NCBI GenBank assembly: GCA_033032175.1
Contig: CM065325.1
Coordinates: forward strand, 8,956,930-9,020,929
Direction: 5' to 3'
Origin: Saturnia japonica
Taxonomy: Eukaryota > Arthropoda > Insecta > Lepidoptera > Saturniidae
Length of the DNA: 64,000 nt
Position numbers and translations under genes: made by a program
Shown: piece by piece, positions 14,301 to 26,300 of the stretch
Layout: each line of letters begins with the position of its first letter
How positions within the stretch are numbered: the stretch's first letter is position 1
Notes under the pieces: model-generated
The model's input: the letters and a program-made list of their open reading frames with translations, nothing else
Told to the model about the DNA's origin: nothing
The model's database searches: none

Positions 14301-17300
14301 ACACTATAAACCAATTAGCTGCTTTTTCGAAAATCTCCATGACTGGGAAAACCTCATATGCCAGAGGACTTACCAGTGAAAATACAAAAAGAATTAAAAT
14401 CATATCGTCCGTAATTTAAAGAACATATGCACAAAAACGCCGTTTGAAACGTTTGCAGTTTTTACTTTGTTTACGTTTATGTATCATAAACCTTTATGTG
14501 GGTATTTTCATTTTAAAGTATATTGACATGTTTAAATCGATGACATTGCGTTTTTGATATTTCGTAATAGAGTAGGTATATAACATATCGGAATAATGTG
14601 CTTCAAGATTAAATATTTTATTTTCGTAACGCTACGCAGTTTGGGTTGTTACGGCATGGAATACCGAATTTTAGAACAGTTAAGTGATTCACAAGACAGT
14701 ATTGAGGATTTCACTAAGGTAGGAAAATGGGTTGTAGTGGTGGTGTGTTGTTTTGTAATAGGATTTATTTTCTGTTCTTTGTTAACCATGTAATATTTTC
14801 TATAAAATGAGGTCATGTACGATTTCAATATACAAGCGATAAACGCCTCTGTATCTCGATTTTGATCAATAGACGGATATGAATACGAATAGTTAGTTAA
14901 CTATAAAGAAAGTTTCGTCTAGTTATAGATTGTTACGAAATTTTAATCTCTATTGTGGACGATGTTTTATAATGATATACTAATATCAAAAGTCCTAATT
15001 GGATTCTGATAAATAGTGGATATAAACGCAAAGTGGTAGAGCACTTCTGTATGACTCGATTGCGACCAGTGTACACGACGTAAAATATAGTGACTTGGTT
15101 CAGTACAGTGCATCGCGTTTCGGAATCATCTAGCACATAACCGATTACCTAGTGCCATTTACCGTCGTATTTTTATGTCATAATCGTCAATACCTACATC
15201 AAATTAAACACCCGGGTCACTTTAATCAAGTCTAACAGTTCTCTTTGGGCGACTTCTTAGCCAATGACTAGAAGAATTTATGTGCCGCCACGTTTAGTAT
15301 ATTTTGTGAGAAGATATATTGGATGCGTTGGTTGATCTTTATTAAATATAGATATTATGAAGTGTGTATTAAGTATATAAATATCTAAATTATAATTTTC
15401 ATATTATATCTTAATTAAAATATTTCCTTTACATAAATGCAAGTTTACCTTTTAAGTAGTGTTAGTAAATAAAAAATGTGAAGTGTCGGGAGGCACCTGA
15501 CAGAAGTGAAATGTTCGCGCTTTATAAAATTAAATTATTATAATTGGATGTAGGTAGTACCTAGTAGTTCAATTAGTAGGGGGTGTTCTACACTTCCAGC
15601 TCAACGAAGTAAAACAGTAAAATCGCAAACTTACGACTTGTATACATACAGTGGCAATGAGGTGTCTGTAGGGAAACACAAACTAAAAAAAAAAAAAAAG
15701 TTTGCTATCAAAATGGGGATTTTCAACCATGCCCGATCGATTGGCGTCATCCGTTTTCATTTATCTCTTACAGCTTCAGAGATAGCTTTTTGAATTCTAC
15801 ATCTCATTAGCATGCCCATTATAACCTATCGTGTTATAGATAACAACTATCTCGCTTCGTTACATCGTTAATAAAAAGAGGAAATGACTAATATCTTGTG
15901 TTTTTTTTAAATAATAAACAGTTTGCATATTTTATTATATTACTTTATTATATGTATTATGAAATATGTCTTAAATAAATATGACAATATTATATCATTC
16001 TCTATCATATTACAATTAAACAATTGAACACAATCATTCATAGTACAAAACCTGTAATCATACAGTATAAATAATACAGTACTCGTATGCATATAAATAT
16101 TGAAATCACATCTTACATTTCTACAACGTTCAGAGTTTTAATTATTACTAGCACTCGCCGACCGCTACCGCGGCCCTCTCGCTCCACTCGCTCAGCTCGT
16201 GCGTTATGATTACAATACCTACCTAACCTAACCAATCTAGTGAGATTATTAATCATTGAACACCTAACTGCTACATTGTACTATCGTTACACATTATACT
16301 ACATTGCTACATTGTAATCTACCGACTGTAAGACACCAGTAAATGACAACACTCTTTTATTTTTGTATTATATTATTATTTATCTCAAAAAATATCTCTT
16401 AAATAAATGTGACAATATTATATCATTCTCTATCGTATTACTATTAAGCAAATTAACAAAATCATTCATAGTACAACCTGTAAACATATAGTATAAATAC
16501 ATTAAGCAGTCAGTACTCGCCGCAAACGGAAGTGAACTCATTCTGTATTGTATGTATATTGAAATACCATCTCTTTGCATTTTTTCTAGAAATAATTTGT
16601 GATATCTAGACGGTGGTCGTCCATACGAATCGAAATAATGCCCCTAAACCATTTTCATCGATGTATATAGCTATCCAGTGAGAGCCCGGTTTTGTATCTG
16701 GATCTAAATTACTTATAACATATATAGGTGCTTGCATGTGTATAGGTAATCGGTTAGCGGCGTATACATTACTTTTTAAGTTTGGATGTATATTACTTAA
16801 ATGTTTTTGTATTTGTAATGTATTCATAGTTGAATCACACAATCGCGATAATTACTCTTCACAGTACAATAGCTCATATGCAAATGTAATGAGGGATGTA
16901 AATAAACACATAACATAAATACATATCACTAAATTTATTTCATTTCAATTAAATTTATACATGTTAACTTTAAAGTATTACAATTAAAACTTAGCTACTA
17001 TGATCTACGTTTACATTACGATTTCTATCAATTTCAATAACATTATCAAATTCAGCATATACAATACAGTTGATAGTTTGTAAGAGATTTGACTCAAAAC
17101 TTCTAATCTTACACTACCATGTCTTATAAGATTCCAATGTCCCGATGAGTTACCCGATAAATCAGGTGTTAAGTCGAAAGCTAATAGACACCTTTAGCCT
17201 TTAACTTTAGCATATTGTTCCTTAGATATTGCGTTACCTTAATTTAAAAACTATATACCGGTTCCCGAGAATAACGTATGATAGGCTGATGTGAAAATAT

Positions 17301-20300
17301 CATTTTCGAATGATGGTTGTAAAGTTTTCGAAGGTATTTGTTGACCATCATTATATAAACAAAATGAATTAATACCATAATTTTCAAAATTAAATGGATT
17401 TTTAGTGAAACTACCATTAAATCATAAAATTAAATAACACATTATTTACAAATCCCACTATACATCTTTTAGATACTTGTCCGAGAAAAATATTGTCAAG
17501 TGTTTTTCCCTGTACTCCTGATGGTATTGTTATATTTCTATATAATATTGAGCACATAAGTCTGTATTGTTACAGAAGTCATTCAGTCTTCTAAACAGCG
17601 TATTCTAAACAGAATACATACAAATCATATTATTTACCTCTCTCCAGTGAAACTGATGCTAGTCAAGAAAATATTTTTATGAAAAAGGAAACAACAAATA
17701 AAAATAAAAGATTTCACAATGTAGAGGAGTTCTTTGAGGAGCAACCAAAAACGAAAAAGAAAAAAATAATATCGTCGATGATAGGAAAATTGAATAAGGA
17801 TGGAGGCACATCATATATTACAACGAAAAAGGATGATGAAAAAATGCCACCTACCATATAAAAATAGAAGTCTATGAAATGAAAAAGTTAACAAAAGTCC
17901 CTCCATCACAGTACTGGAAGCATGTGGACGTTAGATTAAAATATTATTTAAATGATGATAATAAAAACTATGAAAGCACTTGTTACAATTAAAATAAAAT
18001 ATACAGATCTGAAGCAAAATGTTTTCTTTATTAATTTACTTTTACAAGCCACAATATGACAGCTACACGATACACACCAGAGAGAGAGGCCTTGAATATT
18101 GACCATAGACTATAAACCTTTATCTTTATTATGGATGTAATTACATTGCTATTTTAACAGCACTCAAGAAATAATATATAATGTAACAAAAGAAATAGCG
18201 CAAACAGTGGATTGTAAAAAAATCACTTTTAGTAATGACACGTGATGATAAATATCATCATTAGTTAAGAACAATTTAAAGATTTTTGAATTTGTAATAT
18301 CTCTTCTACATTAATATAATAGTTTTCTATATGTTCATAGTATAAACAGTTAAGTGTTATTTATATACTAAAATCAGTTGTTCTAACGAACTTGTTATAT
18401 TAACAATCTAAACAACGATAATGGAGAATTTCGATGAAATTATTGGTAGCGCTTTCTTCGATGTAACAAATAATCATATAAAAGAACTTTACAATAATGA
18501 TGTCGATGACGAGGAGCTTTATAATATTTGTGAAGAAGTGGAAAAATGGGGGTTACATAATTCATTGTACGATGTGGAGCTATATAACATCTGCATATAA
18601 GCTGAAACAAAATTTATGTAAGTGTGTAAAATTACAGATAACATTCTGCTTTTTAAAAAAAAAAAAAAAATTTTTCATTTACTTACACTATTTTTTATTT
18701 TACTTATAGTCCACCAAACCAAATTGGAGGGACTCTCAAACGACGCATTGAAACTAAAGCAGACAACATTAATATGAAAAAAAAAATGTAATCAAGGACC
18801 TTCTACTTCATCAACCAGAAACGATGAATTCATTGATAATAAGAATGATAAGGTAAATTGTAGTACTTGTCAAATACTTGTTAGCAGACGATATTTATCA
18901 AATCATATGAAAATCAAATTTACATAAAAATAACGTTTAAAAATTACATAATTCTTTATCGAATGTTTCTATTGTTGAATCCGCTTTTGGTCAAAGAATA
19001 ATAACATATAAAATTAATAGTAAGACTAATGAAAGTTCTAATATGATGCTTGAAACCCCCCGATCTATATATAAACTCCATTAAGAATGAGATAATATTT
19101 TTAGTTGAGGATTCTATTAAACATACAATTTTTAAATTAAATTTTATATTACACGCTGATTTCATTCAACAAACTCAAAATCTTACTAATTCGATTTTCA
19201 AACATGTAACTATATAATAAGTCTAGGAGATGACTTAAATATTTTCTTTATATCTTTAAGTACTACGTTGTTAGCAAATAAAATTAGTACTTTAAAAAAA
19301 AAAAGATAGTGGTTGGAGTCTGAAAGCAATCAAATGTTTAGAAATTAATGTAAATAAATTTAATCCGCTACGTGGGGGTACTTATATAGATTTACCACCG
19401 GATATCAAATTAAAGAATGCCATTATTAATGTAAAGAATACCGATAACCTATGTTTTAAATGGGCTTTACTTTCTGCTCTATACCTAGTTACTAAAAACG
19501 CTGATCGAGTGACATCGTATAGCATACATTCGAATAAAGTTAAATTCGAGGGGGGTTTCTTTTCCTGTAAAAATAAATGATATAACTAAAATAGAAAATT
19601 TAAATAATATTAGTATAAATGTTTTTGGTTTAGAATACAACAAAGAAAAAAAGCGACATAGTGTTATAGGTCCGTTATGTATAACTAAGTGTCGTAAAAG
19701 TGTTCATATCAATTTATTGTATTTATTAAATGGTACAAATTCTCATTACTGCTACATTAAAAACATATCCCGATTAGTCAGTAAACAAATTTCAGTTCAT
19801 AGTCGGGCAGTTCATATATGCGATGAATGTTTATTGCATTTTCCTACACAAGAAAGATTAAATAACCATCAACAACATGATTGCTCACATATAAGTACAG
19901 AGCTACCGAATAGTGAAAAAACTTCAAAAATTGGTATGGACAGCTAGTATCAAATGATAAATTGAAATTTGTGATAGATTTGAGAAAAAAAATACTAATT
20001 CCTTTTGTTGTATATGCTGATTTTGAAGCTTTCTTAAACCCAATTATATCATGTTCTAACGATCCCTCTAAATCTTTTACAGAAAATATTCAGAAACATG
20101 AGGTATACAGCTTTGGTTACTACATAAATACATATAGAACATGATATAATTGGGTTTAAGAAAGCTTCAAAATCAGCATATACAACAAAAGGAATTAGTA
20201 TTTTTTTTCTCAAATCTATCACAAATTTCAATTTATCATTTGATACTAGCTGTCCATACCAATTTTTGAAGTTTTTTCACTATTCGGTAGCTCTGTACTT

Positions 20301-23300
20301 ATATGTGAGCAATCATGTTGTTGATGGTTATTTAATCTTTCTTGTGTAGGAAAATGCAATAAACATTCATCGCATATATGAACTGCCCGACTATGAACTG
20401 AAATTTGTTTACTGACTAATCGGGATATGTTTTTAATGTAGCAGTAATGAGAATTTGTACCATTTAATAAATACAATAAATTGATATGAACACTTTTACG
20501 ACACTTAGTTATACATAACGGACCTATAACACTATGTCGCTTTTTTTCTTTGTTGTATTCTAAACCAAAAACATTTATACTAATATTATTTAAATTTTCT
20601 ATTTTAGTTATATCATTTATTTTTACAGGAAAAGAAACCCCCCTCGAATTTAACTTTATTCGAATGTATGCTATACGATGTCACTCGATCAGCGTTTTTA
20701 GTAACTAGGTATAGAGCAGAAAGTAAAGCCCATTTAAAACATAGGTTATCGGTATTCTTTACATTAATAATGGCATTCTTTAATTTGATATCCGGTGGTA
20801 AATCTATATAAGTACCCCCACGTAGCGGATTAAATTTATTTACATTAATTTCTAAACATTTGATTGCTTTCAGACTCCAACCACTATCTTTTTTTTTTTA
20901 AAGTACTAATTTTATTTGCTAACAACGTAGTACTTAAAGATATAAAGAAAATATTTAAGTCATCTCCTAGACTTATTATATAGTTACATGTTTGAAAATC
21001 GAATTAGTAAGATTTTGAGTTTGTTGAATGAAATCAGCGTGTAATATAAAATTTAATTTAAAAATTGTATGTTTAATAGAATCCTCAACTAAAAATATTA
21101 TCTCATTCTTAATGGAGTTTATATATAGATCGGGGGGTTTCAAGCATCATATTAGAACTTTCATTAGTCTTACTATTAATTTTATATGTTATTATTCTTT
21201 GACCAAAAGCGGATTCAACAATAGAAACATTCGATAAAGAATTATGTAATTTTTAAACGTTATTTTTATGTAAATTTGATTTTCATATGATTTGATAAAT
21301 ATCGTCTGCTAACAAGTATTTGACAAGTACTACAATTTACCTTATCATTCTTATTATCAATGAATTCATCGTTTCTGGTTGATGAAGTAGAAGGTCCTTG
21401 ATTACATTTTTTTTTTCATATTAATGTTGTCTGCTTTAGTTTCAATGCGTCGTTTGAGAGTCCCTCCAATTTGGTTTGGTGGACTATAAGTAAAATAAAA
21501 AATAGTGTAAGTAAATGAAAAATTTTTTTTTTTTTTTTAAAAAGCAGAATGTTATCTGTAATTTTACACACTTACATAAATTTTGTTTCAGCTTATATGC
21601 AGATGTTATATAGCTCCACATCGTACAATGAATTATGTAACCCCCATTTTTCCACTTCTTCACAAATATTATAAAGCTCCTCGTCATCGACATCATTATT
21701 GTAAAGTTCTTTTATATGATTATTTGTTACATCGAAGAAAGCGCTACCAATAATTTCATCGAAATTCTCCATTATCGTTGTTTAGATTGTTAATATAACA
21801 AGTTCGTTAGAACAACTGATTTTAGTATATAAATAACACTTAACTGTTTATACTATGAACATATAGAAAACTATTATATTAATGTAGAAGAGATATTACA
21901 AATTCAAAAATCTTTAAATTGTTCTTAACTAATGATGATATTTATCATCACGTGTCATTACTAAAAGTGATTTTTTTACAATCCACTGTTTGCGCTATTT
22001 CTTTTGTTACATTATATATTATTTCTTGAGTGCTGTTAAAATAGCAATGTAATTACATCCATAATAAAGATAAAGGTTTATAGTCTATGGTCAATATTCA
22101 AGGCCTCTCTCTCTGGTGTGTATCGTGTAGCTGTCATATTGTGGCTTGTAAAAGTAAATTAATAAAGAAAACATTTTGCTTCAGATCTGTATATTTTATT
22201 TTAATTGTAACAAGTGCTTTCATAGTTTTTATTATCATCATTTAAATAATATTTTAATCTAACGTCCACATGCTTCAAGTACTGTGATGGAGGGACTTTT
22301 GTTAACTTTTTCATTTCATAGACTTCTATTTTTATATGGTAGGTGGCATTTTTTCATCATCCTTTTTCGTTGTAATATATGATGTGCCTCCATCCTTATT
22401 CAATTTTCCTATCATCGACGATATTATTTTTTTCTTTTTCGTTTTTGGTTGCTCCTCAAAGAACTCTTCTACATTGTGAAATCTTTTATTTTTATTTGTT
22501 GTTTCCTTTTTCATAAAAATATTTTCTTGACTAGCATCAGTTTCACTGGAGAGAGGTAAATAATATGATTTGTATGTATTCTGTTTAGAATACGCTGTTT
22601 AGAAGACTGAATGACTTCTGTAACAATACAGACTTATGTGCTCAATATTATATAGAAATATAACAATACCATCAGGAGTACAGGGAAAAACACTTGACAA
22701 TATTTTTCTCGGACAAGTATCTAAAAGATGTATAGTGGGATTTGTAAATAATGTGTTATTTAATTTTATGATTTAATGGTAGTTTCACTAAAAATCCATT
22801 TAATTTTGAAAATTATGGTATTAATTCATTTTGTTTATATAATGATGGTCAACAAATACCTTCGAAAACTTTACAACCATCATTCGAAAATGATATTTTC
22901 ACATCAGCCTATCATACGTTATTCTCGGGAACCGGTATATAGTTTTTAAATTAAGGTAACGCAATATCTAAGGAACAATATGCTAAAGTTAAAGGCTAAA
23001 GGTGTCTATTAGCTTTCGACTTAACACCTGATTTATCGGGTAACTCATCGGGACATTGGAATCTTATAAGACATGGTAGTGTAAGATTAGAAGTTTTGAG
23101 TCAAATCTCTTACAAACTATCAACTGTATTGTATATGCTGAATTTGATAATGTTATTGAAATTGATAGAAATCGTAATGTAAACGTAGATCATAGTAGCT
23201 AAGTTTTAATTGTAATACTTTAAAGTTAACATGTATAAATTTAATTGAAATGAAATAAATTTAGTGATATGTATTTATGTTATGTGTTTATTTACATCCC

Positions 23301-26300
23301 TCATTACATTTGCATATGAGCTATTGTACTGTGAAGAGTAATTATCGCGATTGTGTGATTCAACTATGAATACATTACAAATACAAAAACATTTAAGTAA
23401 TATACATCCAAACTTAAAAAGTAATGTATACGCCGCTAACCGATTACCTATACACATGCAAGCACCTATATATGTTATAAGTAATTTAGATCCAGATACA
23501 AAACCGGGCTCTCACTGGATAGCTATATACATCGATGAAAATGGTTTAGGGGCATTATTTCGATTCGTATGGACGACCACCGTCTAGATACCACAAATTA
23601 TTTCTAGAAAAAATGCAAAGAGATGGTATTTCAATATACATACAATACAGAATGAGTTCACTTCCGTTTGCGGCGAGTACTGACTGCTTAATGTATTTAT
23701 ACTATATGTTTACAGGTTGTACTATGAATGATTTTGTTAATTTGCTTAATAGTAATACGATAGAGAATGATATAATATTGTCACATTTATTTAAGAGATA
23801 TTTTTTGAGATAAATAATAATATAATACAAAAATAAAAGAGTGTTGTCATTTACTGGTGTCTTACAGTCGGTAGATTACAATGTAGCAATGTAGTATAAT
23901 GTGTAACGATAGTACAATGTAGCAGTTAGGTGTTCAATGATTAATAATCTCACTAGATTGGTTAGGTTAGGTAGGTATTGTAATCATAACGCACGAGCTG
24001 AGCGAGTGGAGCGAGAGGGCCGCGGTAGCGGTCGGCGAGTGCTAGTAATAATTAAAACTCTGAACGTTGTAGAAATGTAAGATGTGATTTCAATATTTAT
24101 ATGCATACGAGTACTGTATTATTTATACTGTATGATTACAGGTTTTGTACTATGAATGATTGTGTTCAATTGTTTAATTGTAATATGATAGAGAATGATA
24201 TAATATTGTCATATTTATTTAAGACATATTTCATAATACATATAATAAAGTAATATAATAAAATATGCAAACTGTTTATTATTTAAAAAAAACACAAGAT
24301 ATTAGTCATTTCCTCTTTTTATTAACGATGTAACGAAGCGAGATAGTTGTTATCTATAACACGATAGGTTATAATGGGCATGCTAATGAGATGTAGAATT
24401 CAAAAAGCTATCTCTGAAGCTGTAAGAGATAAATGAAAACGGATGACGCCAATCGATCGGGCATGGTTAAAAACCCCCATTTTGATAGCAAACTTTTTTT
24501 TTTTTTTTTTTGTTTTCCCTACAGACACCCCATGCCATTGCCACTATATACAAGTCGTAAGTTTGCGATTTTACTGTCGCATCTTTCGCATTTAGGTGTC
24601 TTGTTGAGCTGGTACTTGGTTGAGCTGGAAGTTTAGAAAACCCCCTACTTAAATTATTATTCGGAAATTTGTAGTATTACAAAAAGTAAAAGTGAGTTTA
24701 ACGTCGTTCACGGACCATTTAAGGAAGGGGTTTTAGTAGGTATGGATCCTCCTCTTGCCCTTAGTCTACGCGATATGTTAATTTTCGCGGAATATCCGAC
24801 TCTTTATTCGTGCTTATAAATAGTATACTGTAAAAATATTTGTTTGTGATTCGGATAAGATATGTTGTTGCATTTTCCAATTGACTTATGCTATTGGCAC
24901 TTACTGATCTTTCTTCTTGTGGCGTGAAGTCTTGGGCGAGAACTATAATAGTTTACCTGTGGGCCTCCATGTGAAAATTATAGCAACGCTCGTGACGTAG
25001 TTCTTAATAATCCGCTGCCCATGACGAACTTGAACATTCGATCCCTTCTCAAGTTACGTTCGTGAGCATTCATTATTTCTGAATGAAGTCTCCATCCCAA
25101 ACGTTTGTTAAGAAGCTTTGCTGGCTTCCTACTCATTCAGTAATGGTGGTTACTGTTGCCGATGTCATATGAAATGTTCCGTTTATTTAAAGTTACTTTA
25201 CTTTACCTTAAATACAGTACCGTATTATTTCAGATAAGTGCAAATCAAACTCTGAATGGCAACACTGAGATCCACGTGCCCTTCAATTTGGTCGCAGGAT
25301 GGTGTCTCGAGGCGGAAGCTTTACCGCCCTCCCACAGGTTTGTAACAGTTCTATCTCACGAAATCCATTTGGCTATGGGTGTGTTGTCAGGTGTGTACAC
25401 TATACATGCGTATTGTTGTAATGTGCTTTTCCCCAGGAACGCTTAGCATAGTCTGGAACACGGTATATTTCAAATCCCCAGTGTATTGTGTTCACACCAT
25501 TTTTTAATTATTTTTTCATTCCAACAAAATACAGGATATTTTTAATACATGTAAACAGTTTGGGTATTATAAGCCTTCCCCCGCCACACGGAAATCCCAA
25601 TTTACATATCACTACTACAACATTAGCCAAACGGACTTCTTGAGATGGATCAACTATACTCAAATAAACTTTATTATTTACCTCCATGTAACTTACTAGC
25701 TGTACCTCGCGGTTTCATCCTCATATAATTTAAAAGAAGTCACTGGTTGATAATTTATAATACTTCAGTATAGACAATATTTTTATCGGTCGGCCAGAGT
25801 TATGTGTCACAGCGCCCGACTCGTTCGCGCCACTACTACTATAATCATAGACCCGAGCCGAGTGTTGAATTATTTTAATTTTCCAATATCTCTTAAATTA
25901 TGCGTTCAAATAAAATGTCGTAAAAGGCAAAGTTTATCTTCAGAAAATTGTCTTGATGATGAAGTAACTTTCGTTCGTAAGGATTAATATGCCATGCCTA
26001 AATATAATACTCATAAATCACTTTTTCAATTTTGAACAACTTTTTGTCACAATATACCTTATTGTGCCTTATGTATAAAGAGATAGGCATAAGGTATCGC
26101 GGACTTTTATTTTTGTAGAACATTGTATTCACATACCACTAACAAGCTAGTACACGCAACACGTAGAATTTACAAAGAAAAACGTAGAAAGAATTTTTCG
26201 AATCCGGCGGGTAATTCCAGAGATTAGCGTGATTAAACAAACAAACAAAAAACCTCTTCTTATATTAAAAAAGTTCATAATTATACACATTGCTCCATGA

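Larger units (their letters stand above)
12363..15568 (+). other. Left part of the 12.9-kb RalGAPA intron
   Basis: Holds the family B scrap (12765) and the MITE (13964-14148); the rest is unique-looking AT-rich DNA. A frame at 14596-14793 with a hydrophobic end has no recognised relatives and is probably chance. Confidence 0.5.
15575..20058 (+). repeat. Left arm of the Polinton palindrome
   Basis: 4484 nt. From the outside in: terminal repeat, a duplicated protease tail, a GC-rich spot (16150-16200), protease and capsid remnants on the - strand, then an unknown reading frame and polymerase B on the + strand. Inside ~15730 it is almost identical to the right arm; rare differences were seen near 16594 and 17930. 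Confidence 0.93.
15575..24649. mobile_element. Polinton-derived 9.1-kb palindromic element
   Basis: The left half (15575-20058) is repeated in inverted orientation as the right half (20135-24649) around a 76-nt loop. Over the interior, positions pair with a constant sum of 40193, so indels are nearly absent there. Both halves hold the same broken Polinton genes (DNA polymerase B N-terminus, adenovirus-type protease, penton-like minor capsid). The ends read AGTAGGGGGT... and ...CCCCCTACT, matching the Polinton rule of 5'-AG and CT-3', and are flanked by TCAATT and TAAATT (six-base target duplication, one mismatch). No integrase, packaging ATPase or major capsid gene is seen, so it cannot move alone. 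It lies in RalGAPA intron 8. Confidence 0.88.
20135..24649 (-). repeat. Right arm of the Polinton palindrome
   Basis: 4515 nt, inverted copy of 15575-20058. Its last ~140 nt differ from the left end by a 31-nt net insertion and several substitutions, while the interior is nearly identical. Confidence 0.93.

Noticed and set aside
14596..14793. Small membrane protein (65 codons)
   Set aside because: Hydrophobic C-terminus but no relatives recognised, no splice or promoter context, and it lies in a transposon-rich intron.
15575..24649. Palindrome as an assembly or read-folding artefact
   Set aside because: It stops at element termini with a near-perfect six-base duplication, the outer flanks differ, the tips are diverged and the loop is unique. 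Read-level proof is still lacking.
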